From Holothuria scabra (lineage: Eukaryota > Echinodermata > Holothuroidea > Aspidochirotida > Holothuriidae): a stretch of 64,000 nucleotides of DNA. This document shows positions 11,543 through 24,999 of the stretch, one piece after another; the stretch's first letter is position 1, and each line of letters opens with the position of its first letter. A model generated the notes under the pieces. It was not told the origin of the DNA. It did no database searches and saw only the letters and a program-made list of their open reading frames with translations. The stretch covers positions 17,253,318-17,317,317 of the forward strand of contig CM074188.1 in NCBI GenBank assembly GCA_037179385.1. Direction: 5' to 3'. The position numbers were made by a program, and so were the translations under genes.

Positions 11543-11737
11543 CATGTGTTCAGTGGCGTAGCCACGGGGAGGGTTTGGGGGTTAGAACCCCATCGACCCA
11601 ACCTTGCAATGCAAAAAACATTTTAAATTGCTGATTTTTTCTCTCTATCCTTAGACTTTTCCCTCATATCGGCCCCACCCCCCATGACACCAAAACCCTC
11701 CCCATGACACAATCCTGGCTACACGCCTGCATGTGTT
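11543..11737. mobile_element. hAT-like MITE with perfect 8-bp TSD
   Basis: The element spans 11551-11729 (179 bp). It begins CAGTGGCGTAGCCACGGGG and ends CCTGGCTACACGCCTG, imperfect inverted repeats. CATGTGTT occurs immediately before (11543-11550) and immediately after (11730-11737), a perfect 8-bp target duplication typical of hAT transposition. It has no coding capacity. Its ends resemble those of the 2.8-kb composite at 43594-46386. Confidence 0.8.
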
Positions 11738-14472
11738 TAACACGTTTTCCTCACCACCCTTGTTCAATGTTGAGATAAAGTAAAACGTTTGTTTCTTTCT
11801 TTTTCTAAAACGCTTTACTTTTATTTACCCTCGAAACCAGCAGTGAGATGGGGCGCGGAGATTTGTCGCAAGTAATTTTGTCCAGGATTGTATTATCTAC
11901 GTTTTACAGTATAACTGCTTATTGTAAAGGTCACAAAGTACATGTGTGATTACGTATTTCGACAGATAAACTCATGATAGTGCTATATTTGAGAAAATTA
12001 TTGACTTAAGATGCCCAGGTAGTTATCAAGACGAGATGAGAATCTTTATTTCTCCCGACGATTTATTTTATGCCTTCCTTTACTTTTGATACACTTGACT
12101 CTTAATTTCCGCATCGGAAAAAGATTGGTTACCATCAAAACATTCCTCAAGCCTAATAAAGATTCCATCAAACTTTGAGTTTACCGTTTAAAGACAAATT
12201 TAAGCTGAGCCGACCTTGTAAGATTTTTAGTGCCAGGCAATTTCTATAATTTACTGGAGGATAAACTAACCTTGTGTGCATTAACATAAGGAGCAAGTGG
12301 CAAACCCAACGACCGTGCAGTAAAACCTAAGCACTTCATCACTTAATAATTCTGACAATCCTTTTGATGGCGAATAACTATTGCCGTCGGGAAAGGTTGG
12401 ATATCCGAAAATCTGTTGGTTAAAATATTACCCTGCCATCGTAAATGCGAACCGTAACAGGTGGTCATCTTTATAACAAACTTCATCTGGAAAACGTGTT
12501 GGCAAGTGTTTCTGTCAAAACCGCTACCAGTATCCGAAAATGTCCGCAACTTCTAAAGGCAAATACCACAGACGTACTTTATCCGTTTATACACAGGTAA
12601 GCTGAGAGAGTCGTCACTAGACTGGTGCTCGGACTAAAGAGATAAATTCAATATGCCATATAGGTAGGTTCACGCCCATGTCAGAGACTCAAAATTGCGC
12701 AATGCTAGAGCGCTACAATTTCATTCCACAATACCAAATATATTAGATCAATCTAGCACAAATCAGGATAGTTTTACTTCGAGTAACAGCTACCCATGTT
12801 ATAGGGCCGACACATTTTTCCCAAAGAGTCTCACATACTTCTTGCATAGGCAGCTGTTGTGTATACATTAGTGGGAAGTTGAACGACACGGCGCATAGCT
12901 ATGAATTTCAAGGAAGGTTCGAAAACTGTAAACAGACTATCTAAGCGCTATGCCACCATCAGTTGGCGCGTCGCGCGCAAACATTTTGGTCGAAAATGCT
13001 GCTCATATCTCTGGAAACGTCACATCACAGGTCTTTGTAAGTTGCATTTATAGCGGACATATCAACAATATCGTAAAACACCAAAAATATACTCAAGGAG
13101 GGGGAGACTGTCCCCCTTCCCCTCCATCTACACGCCATGGGTATGACAAGATGACTGAGGTATCCAAATAGTGCGTATTCAGGAGCCTTGGGCCTGAATT
13201 TGCCGAATGTGGGTAATCCCAACTTTAGAGGAGGCGCAACCAAAGTTCAGACAAAAGTGATGTATTTTTCGGCAGAAACATGTGGTCATTTGGGGTTTCC
13301 CTGATTAATATTTGGTATATTATGCATAATTTGCTTTAATGAATTTAGGCTTGACGGACAGTGTGGGTTTCCGAATGACAACTTTACATCTGGAGTTGGA
13401 TGAAAACCCATCTTACTTTGACCCGGTCAGGAATCAAGCGCCCGATGTCCTCGTGTTCGTTCCATAGCTTTAAAAGTCACCACCGCCATGTCGTTTAATT
13501 GTTATGCAGACGAAAACCTTCTATATGTGCCGGTAATATAGACATGTACATTATCTCTTGAGGATTAGTTTGACTAATCATCAACAATTAACTTCAGGAA
13601 ATATCGGAAAGGATTGGTGTCAACGCTAACAGAAAATGCAGCCATTCACGCAGGCTTACAGGTACGGTACTTTTCTATGACATCGTCCCTGTCCTCGCTA
13701 GCTGTTATATACAATCATGGCGACAAATGTACAGTATAGTTTAATGTATACCATACTTCCCGTCTCTACATGCTGTCAGGTAATAAATCTCCTTCAAAAA
13801 CCTATTTAGAAGGCACCGTTTGCCCTCTACCGGTCACCCTTGCCTCATTAATAGCGCACTTCTATACGCATGCAAGACAGACAGATATTTCGGCGAGCGG
13901 TTCATTGACTGCTTTGATTTGGTAAACCGACGATTTGGCTTCGTGCCTCGGTTTACACTTGACTTGTTAAGTTGTGCAAAATAATTCGTATTTAAGCAAG
14001 GCACCCGCAGAGCGCCCAGATATGAATCCGCCCTCGAAAATAGTTGGTTTAGGATTTAGGGCAGATTTGCTTGAAGAATCGGTACAGACAATTTCATATT
14101 TTCGTTTTATATTATACTGATAACATTTTGGAATGACTGCTGCTTTCATCTCAGAAAGTACCGGAGTGTTTAAGCAGTTGTGAAGAATAGGCTTTTACTA
14201 ACATCTATGACATATAAGCAAACCCAGTGATAGCGGGACCCCCAGTACAAAAGTAGAAGTGGCTAAGCCCCGCCCAATATTTGCTTAGTACCTCGAGAAG
14301 TTGGGACCGCGCCAAGAATTTCGAAGTTGGTGCTATAAATATCGGTGCAACACGCGTGCATGTTATTAGTGCCAGTTCCGGTCATCTGGACTTATCTTAA
14401 CTTGTTAAGTCACATTTGTTTTGCACGTCGGAACTGACGCTTCACCGAGATGTCTCGCTGACACTCACCCCA

Positions 14473-14488
14473 CCCCCCCCCCCCCCCC
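14473..14488 (+). repeat. 16-bp C tract
   Basis: Uninterrupted C run, preceded by a CACCCCA word. Confidence 0.95.
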
Positions 14489-15165
14489 ATCCAATATTTT
14501 TTGCTCCGTCCCGTCTGAGCAAAATAGCTGTTTTACTTGATAAGTTGAGGTTACCTGAGGAATATTGTGCTTGAACATTACATACCTCTAAGTTTTCTGT
14601 TTCCCAAATGCGTCTCTTCAAAGTTAATAAGATTTCTCATTTGCAAAAACTTTGCAACATAGTTTTGTTTTAACCCACTCTAAATTGTCTGTGCTTTATT
14701 TGTTTTAAGATTTATCACTTAAAAAATATATATCACTCAGCTAAAAATGTTAAGGAGGTTTTCAGAATTTGATAAAGCACCTTGATTTAACGGCGAATTC
14801 GACCGGACACACCCAACCAAGTTGCATGCAAGATATTCATCTTGTTATATGTGTCAATTTCAAGACCCACTATCTGACCCCAGGCAGAGGTGAGTCATGT
14901 TGGTCCAATTGTCACACAGGGGTACCGTATGTCAAAATTCTTCAATTGTTGCGTCAAAGCAACCTTATCGGTGCAGCTTAGGTCGGTCATATTTTACCGG
15001 AAACATATGTCAGAGTTTATAAAATGGTGGATCAGTTATGTGAAGGGCGTTAAATGCACTAAATATTTAAGGTTCCGAACGAAATTGACCGACCTTATCC
15101 GAGGCCGGGTGCGTCTTACAATAGACCAGTTCGAACTTTCTTCATGGAGCAGTACGTTGCGCAGT

Positions 15166-15178
15166 AGGTCAAAGGTCA
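15166..15178 (+). promoter_or_regulatory. DR1 nuclear-receptor-type site
   Basis: AGGTCAAAGGTCA is two perfect half-sites spaced by one base, the consensus for RXR heterodimers and HNF4-like receptors. No gene is recognised nearby, so function is unknown. Confidence 0.25.
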
Positions 15179-18100
15179 GAGGGGGACCTTTTTACTTGTG
15201 TACATCTGATGGCGGGATGTAAACAGTATAAAAAACACGTAAAACAGTATGCTTTGCGCGGCCGGCTCACCGCTCAGATGTTTTGTTAGCTGTTGAATTG
15301 CTTTCCGGACAATGGGAACAATGAAGGAAGGTTAAAATAATACAAACAGCCATCTCCTCTCATACAAGATTTAATAGTTGAAAGATATTAAGATGGAATG
15401 TAGGCCTCGTTGTAGTGCGGTTGGGTTATGATGTACTTATCATTTCGAAGTAAAAAACACATAGCCTACATCATTACAGACTCAGTGGTCTAACACTCCA
15501 GCCTACCCCCAACTGACCCCACCCTACCTCTTGCGACTCGTCAATCTAATGTCATAAAGCAGGAGATAAAAAAGAAGTAGATAACTGGGATTGAAGATTC
15601 AGGAGTGTTTGATGAACTCGAAACAAAGAAACAAATGTAACGACAAATAAATGACTTAGCACCGGAAACTCTGTCAGTCCTGAAATTTTGTTGCCTTATA
15701 GGCCTATACCGTATGACCCTTGCCGCATAAATTAGCTCATCTTACCTGATTTGTACTAAATCAAGGACAAGCTGAGATACATTTGTATTGCTTACGTCAA
15801 CCTTTTTCAAATACGTACTAGTCGGTGAGTGGGGCCAGCTTATTACATGATGTGATTTTAAAATACTAGTCCAACCAGGTCCGTAGCCAGACCAGGGACT
15901 GAGGTGTTATTAGTAACAAAGTATTTGAGGAGGTGAACCTATATTTTTTCAGGGAGCAAAAATATAAAAAGTATATCAATTCAATTACAAAATTATTTTT
16001 CAGGAGGGGGCACACACGACTCTTGCGTTAATGGATCGTATACCGGTACGCTTACGGATAGCAGATACTAGGCCTAATCCCTCAATATCGATCTTATATG
16101 GTTATTGTTTAAGACTTATCCAAGCAGAACTCAAGTAAGTCCCATTTGTAAAAGGCCACGTGCTAACGGCTTTTCTCAGCCTGACTATTCCCTGGACTAC
16201 TTTACTAAATATGTGACCGATGAGAGCAGGTTCATTGACCACGTTCAATTGCATCTCGGCAAGACCATGTTATATCATTATGATAATATCTGAATACCAT
16301 CGTAGCAGAGGGGAAGCAGAGAGAGCGCCACTCATGATGCACCAATCGAAACATTCATTTACAACGAAACTCACAACTTTTTTAAGTCAAGGAACTGTCA
16401 TTTCGTGATATTTATCTTCTTCTTCCTATTTGTTATCATTCGGTAATGAGCAGCTTTAGGGGTGCTTGACTTGTCAACTAGCGTCAGATCGACTTGATTT
16501 TTTCTTCCATAAATCACATCTGTAATTATAAAACATTGGGCCATGGGACATTTAAGACATGGATGACGTTAAAGCCTTCCTTTATGTTTCTCAGATTTAT
16601 ATAAAACTGGCAATTGATGGAATCACCGACATACTCGGTTCCTCCTTTACACGACTGCCCTAGGCATGGAGCTAAAAACTAAGATATTATCTACCGGTAC
16701 CCTAAATTTTGATCAGAGAGCTGCCAACCTAACCCTAGCCCGCGGAGCGGATGAATTCTTTTCGTTCATCTCATCGCTACGAAAAACCAACCTAAAGGGG
16801 ACTGCAGCCACAGAGGTGCTACGCAGGTTAATCTAACCCTTGTTAGACTTTCAGATTCTTCGTCGTAAGGTCTAAGTCCTGACCTTGCAAAATTTCAAAA
16901 CCATTCCTTGCAAAAATAGATGGTTTTCACATAACAAGTCCCATCACATTACAAGTTTTTCGCCCAAAGTCCAAACATTTATCTTTTATTGCCTGTTGAG
17001 AATCGAATAAACCTTTCCAACCTATCTAATTGGTGCCTGCCATTCGTAACAGCCCCTCTGAGGATTATCCTAGCTACGACACCCCAAGCGAATTACACGA
17101 CTACATGCGCACGCGACCAAACTGGTGCGAGAAGACCCAGAAATAAAAAAAAAATAGGTTAGTCGGTCAAGCGATAGAGCCTACCTGAACATGCCACGCG
17201 TATCAAAACATACAGGACAGTTTTGAAAATATTACAAGGGGTTCATGCTATTTAGAAAAGTTGTATTTAAGCATAAGCAGGTACAATGTACAAAAGGATA
17301 CTGTCTACCCCTCGGGCAGAATTACCTATTTGATGAAAAAGGGAAATACCAGATAACCCTCCTAGAAGCTGGCCCAGATTCCAGAATAATTTCAAGGTTA
17401 TTTGCAGGTTAAAGCGACTGCGATCATTATCTCACTGTGACCGAAGACTGAAGTGAAATTTTATAGCAAAATATTTACCTTCCGTATCGGCGTAGAATAC
17501 TAAAGTGATAATTTTGAATACGGTCACTTATTTGACAAAGAATTAATGTTATTCTATTAAAAAAGACTGAAACAGTTAATTCCTACCTCGTCTGGAAAAA
17601 AATTAAAGAAAATGTTTAGGATTAAATAGCTCATTCAAATTATTGATTGCTTAGTGTAGGCAGAAAATTTCATGCAATTTTTCAATAAACTTAGAAAATA
17701 TTTCAAAATTAGAAATTTCATCATCTGTTTTCCTAGATGCTTAGAGCAAACACTTTTTTTTCTCTGAGACACTGAGGCTTTCCCAAGCAGCATGGTAGTT
17801 GGATGAAAAAAGAAACCATAAAAATTTCCGTTCAATTTCTCTTTTTTAGTTTGCTTTTCAAAATTCTTACTTCTTCCGCCAGAAGATTTGAGAGACAAAC
17901 AATTTGATTTAAAAAAATGGCAAATTTATACAGGCCTGTGCATATCTATATGATGTATATATGATGGAAACGTTTTACTTGCGTACTGGCACATAGCATA
18001 CTCAGAGGTTAGCATGAGAAATGCTATGAGCAAATTACTTCACTTAATGTTAAAACTAGAATATTTTTCTTCGATATTGCCTTCTTCAACATAAATATCA

Positions 18101-20527
18101 CAAACATCAGGCAGGGATCCAGGGCCTATCACCCATTTTCTCTAGGTTAACCACTCCACCCAATCCTCCCTTCGATGATCCGCGTCTTATTTTCTTTAAT
18201 GGGCGGTTATATCTTATTCATATAAACCGATAAATGGCTTGTGGGACACCAAGAAACTCAAGTCAATGTATAACAATTTAGTGATTCGTGGAATTTGATT
18301 GTTTGTCTAATAAGGGTTATGAAATTATCTTTTTTGTTTCTTTTTCGCTTTCTTTTATATCCTTTTACCACTTCAAGATTGATTTTTTTATTATTTTTTG
18401 TTGCTGACCATAAAAGACATGGGACATTTGATCTATCACAAAACGTTTAGTTTGAAAACAGTGCGTGATCCATTCATACAGATTTTCAATTAGATACAGC
18501 TGCAGAGCGAACTTCAAGGAACTAATTTCGATTTTGCTTACTTTGCACAACTTGCATTTTCAGAAAAAAAAATGGTTGGGCAAGTATTGCCACAGCAGAC
18601 ACCGACAAATGTGTAACCATTTATCACTAAATGTGCAAACACGAAGGCCTACATGATCCCTTTCTTGAAAATATTGTAAACAGTGACATGGTTATTACTC
18701 GAAAAAGAGCAAGATTCCATCCGGCAACACTGTGTCTGACCTATCAGCCTAACAGTATGTTTGACTGTATGTTGTGAGGTATGTTCTTCCATGCATGCGG
18801 ATGTAGCAACATCATGCGATCCTACCCATAACCAATGAATTACGGCATAAGTCCGACGTACACTCATATTGGCTATTCGTGTGGTATGCTGAGTCCATGG
18901 TTTGGATTCAGTAAAGGTCATAGTCATTTGAAGCGGGCGTTGCACTGTGAACTATGGACGACAGTTCGTCAATTCCAATGCCAAGGTCACATTTTCCGGT
19001 TGGACCTAAATTAATCCCAGAATTACTAAAAATCATACCCTCGGGGAGAAAACATGAGAAGCAAGCTGAGTGCATCATAAATGACTGATAATTAGATATG
19101 CATCGCTTCAGGGAAATCCGTTTGGTGTTATTCAATCGAGGAAAAACGCTCTCCATATGAAAATATGGCGCCAAATTTGGGGCTAACGTCGTAAAATGAG
19201 AGGAGTTATAGAGAACTGAGGATTCTGAGAACGATAGGTGCACACGGTATCTTCAGTTGTAAAAAGCGAGTGACGTAGCGTTTAACACGGTGGAAATGGA
19301 AAATGAGCTTTACAATGATTATACCCGGTAACTCGAAGGAATTTTTAAACTGAAATGCACGTAAATGCTACTCACCATGTTACAGGATCGGCAGTTTGCG
19401 GTAGGGCACACAAACAAATGCTGATGAACCGTGGACTACATGCGACGTGGTGTAACTTAAAAATATTACGTTTCTTCCAGTGATGAAATAAAGCGTATAA
19501 CTTCAAAATATTTTTTGTGTACCATTGTGATCTACAAATCGTGTTTAATAGCAGTGGCAGCGGAACCCCGCTCCCCCACCCATGAAAAAGTGAAGGGGAT
19601 TAAAAGTGTGTTCACCTCCTCCTCTAATATTGGTTCAGTTTATCTGATATGAATTATCATTTTTCCCTGGATTTGTTTGTTCTGATTAATTAAGACATTG
19701 CAGACATAAGATCCATATTTTCGGGCTGGAGGCATGCAGCTTAATGCACTCGTTAAGTGCCATTATGAGCCATCTGTATGGATGGTTCGTGAAGCCAAAA
19801 CCTTTTCTGTAGGCTCCGCACCATCTAATGATGGCGTTTCGCTTAGATAATCATTCTGGCACCCCCCCCGCCTCTCCATACTTTTCCATTCCGTGGCTCC
19901 TGTTCGGTAATTTAACACAAGGATATTAACACGTGATTCCATCTCATGAAACATGTTAAGCGAATAAGTGGAGAAAAGAGTTCGAAAAAATAGAGTCTAG
20001 TGTCGAAACAAAAATTCACACAGTTGCATTGAAAGCAAAACGGACGACAGCGATTTGTTTTTATCCAAGTTTTGATCAACCAATAATATCTCCATGATTG
20101 CTTCTTTAACACATGATCTTTCACACTGAGTTCCGTCCGTATTTTAAATAGGCACATTATGTTGGGTTGTGAAATATATTAAATTTTACCAAACCTATAA
20201 AGTTTCCCTTGCATGCTTATGAGACTGAAGGCTAAACACTCACAATCCCTTTATCCTACTTTTAAATAAATGCTTCATGTGTGGGCCTTAACTATTCACT
20301 TTTGTTTTAAAAAAGAAATAAGGACAGGCCCTTTTTAAATCATGCAAAAAGCTAACACGAACCAGTATCATGACAAGAAAAATTCAAAATTTTACTTTTC
20401 GGTTAGCTTTTGATGGCTAAACTTGAATACATCATTATAATAACCATTTTCAGGAGACCTTTCAACACCATGGTTACTGTAACAATAGTTACTCAATAAC
20501 AAGCAAACTGGAAAATATGCATATCAT

Positions 20528-20778
20528 TAGACGAATCTGATTAGCGTTTGTTTTTAGTGACTGTAGGCAGCCATTAGTGGGGTCCATCAGCCTTTAATCG
20601 TCTTCATTTATTGTCTACGTGAACTTCAGATCCTTAAATTCAGTGAAGTTGAGAAAACCAAGATACACTTCAGTGTACAACCATCCATGGAACAGGTAAG
20701 GAAAGAAATTTAAAGATTGAAGGACCCCAGTAATGGCCGACTAAAATCAGACCATCACAATCCGTCCGGATTCGTCTA
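20528..20778 (+). mobile_element. MITE family 1, copy 1
   Basis: About 251 bp. It begins TAGACGAATCTGATTAGC and ends GGATTCGTCTA, so the termini are inverted. It shares AGTGACTGTAGGCAGCCAT, TGGGGTCCATC, ACAACCATCCATG and TGGCCGACT with the copies at 23761, 29309 and 30054. All four lie in the same orientation. It has no coding capacity. The target duplication is unclear and could be TA. Confidence 0.75.
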
Positions 20779-23521
20779 TGTTCTAATTCAAACGGACAAA
20801 AGAGGATGTTACTCTTCCGTTAGTCCGTAACCGGGTATACTGACATGCCAACACCCCTTTCAGTTGGCATTATTGCTCTTATATCAAAGCAATATCACCC
20901 CACCCCCACCACTAGTATTCTTTCATCTGTTACCTTATATTTACGATATTTTTTATCAGTAACATTTTAACTGTTCTGCAGCATGGATATATAAAGTAAG
21001 ACTTTATTTTCTCAAATTGCAATCGCCACAAGCAATATTTTCGTTTTCTGACAACAGGGTAAAATAAGTTAATTTTATCATCTGAGGCGAACTTACTCTA
21101 GGGGGACCCCACCGGCCCTCATCTTTCTTGACCTTCGAACCCCAAATCTAGTTTTCATAAAAAAAAAAAAAAAACTTACAATATGGCAGGTCTGCAATAT
21201 GGAACTATTATTTGTTCCCTATTTACCGGTGGTGTTGCTCGTGCACCATGACTTCGAGTCGATCTTGGCATGTTCATGCCTTCTATAATCTGTACCTTAC
21301 CACATACTTTGGTAACTTGATCATTCTTTTTAAATTGCACTACCACAACAACCATCGCATTTATAGCTCACCCGCTAAATGCCTCTGAATACTTCTTACA
21401 CAATTTCTTGGATGGAATAAGCTCCATCTCAGGTAATGCCATCGAAAGAAAATTGTATTCTTAATCCCTTCAACATCAGTGTTGTGACAGGTCCAACAAT
21501 ATCCTCTTAAAACTGTGTTGTCTTCCCACTCACTGTCAATTAGCTTGCCCCTGGTTACCTCGTCTGTGAAAATTACGGGACTACTTAGGGGTCGTTTATA
21601 CTTGTCAAAGGTGGGGGAAGTTCAGCAACATCACAGAAATTTCACCTAAGTAAATAGAAATCTGGAGTCTAAAATATATTTCATCTACCATAACCCAATT
21701 TTTAATTGTCATATAAGGAATCCGCAACAGGAAATCAAGATATTGCGATGTTCAACCACAATAAAATAATTTTGTTATTATCGGAGTTCCAAGTATGTCG
21801 CGTGCAGAATTCCGTACTTTTTAGACAGTTTCTGTCAAATTCTGTTGCTTCCCCAAACACTTCGTTTGAAGTGTTTACCATATTATGACAATGGCGCTCC
21901 CCAATCGGACATAGTTCATCCGCTAGACAGTGTGAGGTCGACAAACTGTAAGCAGATTAGGAACAAAAGAAGTTGACACTTTCAATCTAGGAGAATTTTG
22001 GGAGAGAAAAGTTCCTTTTCCCAAAAATATCAGTCTTGGAACATTTCTTTTGGGGAAGATTTTCTCAGAACCGTTTGTTGTCATTAATCAACTTTCTGGT
22101 GGAAAGGTTTTGTCGAAGATAAGGGTATTTATTAGTTACTGGCATTTCGGACCATTCAAATGACAGCAAAGTGCATAAAGAAAAGCTTATCTGGTCAGCT
22201 TACTTTGGGGAAAGAAACGAAACTGCCATCCAGCGGAGGTTTAAACCCACAACTTCTGTTATACTGTTGTATTGCGTTCTTTTTCAACTCTTTTTTCACA
22301 TATTCCTGTGTAATGTTAAGCCATGTGTGAGAGTTTTTTCTTCCGTTTCGAGTTTAACCATGCCATTAACAATAGACACTCTACTGCAACACAATGTCAA
22401 ATTGGCCATTATCTATTAAAATTCAACTCCAACACGCCTAAGTAAATAATCACCTAAGGAAGTGGATACTAGCCTATATTCAACTACAACCCATGCGTAA
22501 TACGCGCAAACCGATCTTCATCGAATAATGCGCATAGCCTGCACTTTGTATTTAATAACCAATGAGGAGCGAGCGATGCAAATTATATTACTTCTAGTAA
22601 CAAGTACGACAATGAATTGGTTTGCAACAGAGGTGCTATTACCTGAAAAAATCACATTACATGCTAAACTTGGCTAAAATCAAAATTGATTCTGAAGTGC
22701 TGTGGGCCACCACTGGGACAAGAATCACGGGGCCGTTACTATGGATCGTTTATTGTAAAACTGTACATAATAGCCAAAAAATCATTAATAAAATACAGAA
22801 CTTCAGACGATATCTGTGTGGAATAAAGACACAGTAGATTCAATGCCAAAGTTTTTAAACGTGGACCGGAAGGGAAACATATCCCAACAATTGGGACCTC
22901 GCATATGTAGGTACGAATAGTGTATATCGTGTCAAACTTTCCGTTAAACTATTTAAGGTTCTTTCCAACAAGCTAGGCTCCGCCACCTGTAGAAAGGACA
23001 TTTTGAAATATACACTTAAAGTCGTTTGGGAAAGGGACCTCTGCACGTTCCATATAATTTTTACAGGATGGGACTCCACCTCATAATTGCAACATTGAAG
23101 AGAGCCGTAGTCCGTTCACAGTAGCCTGATTGTCTAACTATTCCATCGTACACTACAAAAATTTGTCTATAGATTTCCATAACAAAAATTAAAGAAATAT
23201 ATGAAGAAGACGAAAAAGTGCTGTCAATTGGTTTCCAAAAATTGACAGCCCCTTTCCATTTTTTCATCATTTTTTATCTGTAATTCGACAACATGTCTGT
23301 GACATTTCTTACATTGTACATTAGCGGTGGCACCAGAGTATAATGGCCGTGTGGTCCTACATCTCAGTTTCCGACAGTCTTGTGTGTATAATTTTGTGAA
23401 ATTCAGAATTTCCATGTATAAGATGAAGAAGAATATTTAAGTAGTTCATATCTGTTGATAATTTTATAAGCTAATATTTATTTGTCATATTTCATTTAAC
23501 AAAATCACTTGGTACGAAAGC
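20779..23521. other. No gene recognised
   Basis: Contains a 16-bp A tract (21159-21174). Open frames are short and show no domain. No element ends are visible. Confidence 0.4.
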
Positions 23522-23600
23522 AGGGCCGGATTAGCGTTATGTGGGGCTCCCAGCACTTTCTGTAGCGGGCCCATTTTACAAGTTTAACCTCCTTCCTCTT
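23522..23600. repeat. Possible repeat terminus
   Basis: The segment begins CAGGGCCGGATTAGC and has a GGGGCTCCC..GGGCCC body. It resembles the ends of widespread hAT-type repeats. I could not find a matching second end, so the call is tentative. Confidence 0.25.
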
Positions 23601-23760
23601 CGCCCACCCACAGTACACAAAATTAATAACAGTACGAAAGGTCACATAGCAATGGTTTTGATGAAAATTTGATCCTATTTGCAATTATTTTGAAAAGCTG
23701 AAACAAAATTTGTATCGAATCAATTGGTGGAAGACAAGTTCTCTCTGTCACGGTCCATAC

Positions 23761-24017
23761 AGACGAATCCGATTAGCGCTTGTTTTTAGTGACTGTAGGC
23801 CGCCATTAGTGGGGTTCATCAGTCTAAAACCGTCTCTATTTATTGTTTACATGAATTTCAAACCCTCATATTTAGTGAACTTGGAGAATTTAAGATACAA
23901 ATAGGTGTACAACCATCCATGATACAAGTAGGCAAGGAAATCGAAAGATTTAAAGGTGATGGACCCCAGTTATGGCCGACTGAAATCAAACCATCACTTG
24001 CTGTCCTGGTTCGTGTA
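23761..24017 (+). mobile_element. MITE family 1, copy 2
   Basis: About 257 bp, clearly homologous to 20528-20778 throughout. It begins AGACGAATCCGATTAGCGC and ends GGTTCGTGTA, and keeps CTGTAGGCCGCCATTAG and ACAACCATCCATGATACA. The inverted ends are slightly decayed. Confidence 0.75.
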
Positions 24018-24824
24018 TAGCAGCAGCAACTGCATATCAGATAATTTATATCTCGGTTGCCATTACAATCGATTTATGTATTATAAGACGGGTTTTTAGG
24101 TTAAACCATAAAACCAGCGTCCGATAAATGATTAGTATATGGTAAAATCCTCTGCTTTAGGCTTTAATGATATTTATTAACAATTATTTATTACCAAAAA
24201 ATTTGTTGTAAACATTATGCAAATATATTTGACACGAGGCTGTCTAGCAACAAACAAAAAAAAACTGCGAGAAAACTTTGTAAGAACTAACGAGGACAAT
24301 AACATAGAGGGGTGAAAGGTATGTCAAACTGAAAAAATCTCATTGAACGTTTATGGCTTCCTTGTATATTTGTTGCAATAAATATAGGCCTATTCTATAA
24401 CTACATAGAGTTAAAATGGTGAGTGTGGGCATATAGTTTCAATTCCTCACTTTGCAACGCAAACTTCAGAAAAACCAAACGTTATCAACCATAAACCTAA
24501 AGACGTGATTTATTATCGATTTTAGCCTGGGCACAAAGCCCATGGAAAATGACTGGACAATCATTAGACTGTTAGACAGTGAGTAAAGTAAAAGTGCGGA
24601 TTCCTTTACAGCTATAGGCTCTGAAACAGAGCGGTACGGTAGCGGTTGACTGGAAGAAACACAGAGACCGCCTCCGAACAAACATTGAAATATATAATAA
24701 TTACGTTTTATTATAAAGTTCACGTGGTGCAAACTTAAATAATGGAAAAATATGCCGCAAAATGGCAATATTTTGAAATTAAGTTAATCACACTACTTTT
24801 TTCAACATTGTGTAAGCGAGCCAA

Positions 24825-24999
24825 CTACACTGTAAAAAATACCGGTGCCGAAGATTTACAGAACAACAAAATAAAGAGATAGGCCTAAATAAGGATAACA
24901 TAAAGTTCTGGAAACTTATAACCAGAACTTTTCTTTATGTTCCTGTTTATTTTTTGTTCTGTAAATTTGCAGCGATTTTCAGCCATTTCTGCAGTGTAA
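24825..24999. mobile_element. Long palindromic MITE with TA flanks
   Basis: The ends TACACTGTAAAAAA and TTTCTGCAGTGTA are inverted. Further in, TTTACAGAACAACAAAATAA (about 24856) pairs with TTATTTTTTGTTCTGTAAA (about 24948-24966). AACATAAAGTTCTGG (about 24897) pairs with CCAGAACTTTTC..TTTATGTT (about 24923-24942). Almost the whole 171-bp element can therefore fold into one hairpin. TA at both ends suggests Tc1/mariner-type mobilisation. No coding capacity. Confidence 0.65.

Larger units (their letters stand above)
11738..20527. other. Long stretch without a confident feature
   Basis: I see only weak signals. There is a 16-bp C tract (14473-14488) and a perfect DR1 word AGGTCAAAGGTCA (15166-15178). 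A CArG-like CCAAATTTGG lies near 19169, and TE-like fragments near 15884 (CCGTAGCCAG) and 19552 (CAGTGGCAGCGG). Two short splice-bounded open segments at 12933-13036 and 13598-13661 are not convincing. Open frames up to about 110 codons show no recognised domain. Confidence 0.35.

Noticed and set aside
12933..13036. Splice-bounded open segment MPPSVGASRANILVENAAH
   Set aside because: Good donor (GTAAGT) and acceptor-like CAG, but it fits no neighbouring candidate with confidence.
13598..13661. 64-bp AG-to-GT segment with two open frames
   Set aside because: One frame (KYRKGLVSTLTENAAIHAG) looks protein-like, but its phase does not fit the 6161-6324 donor without using a weak alternative site.
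14890..15222. 110-codon frame on the + strand
   Set aside because: No recognisable domain and no supporting signals.
18908..19243. 111-codon frame on the - strand
   Set aside because: No domain; composition looks random.
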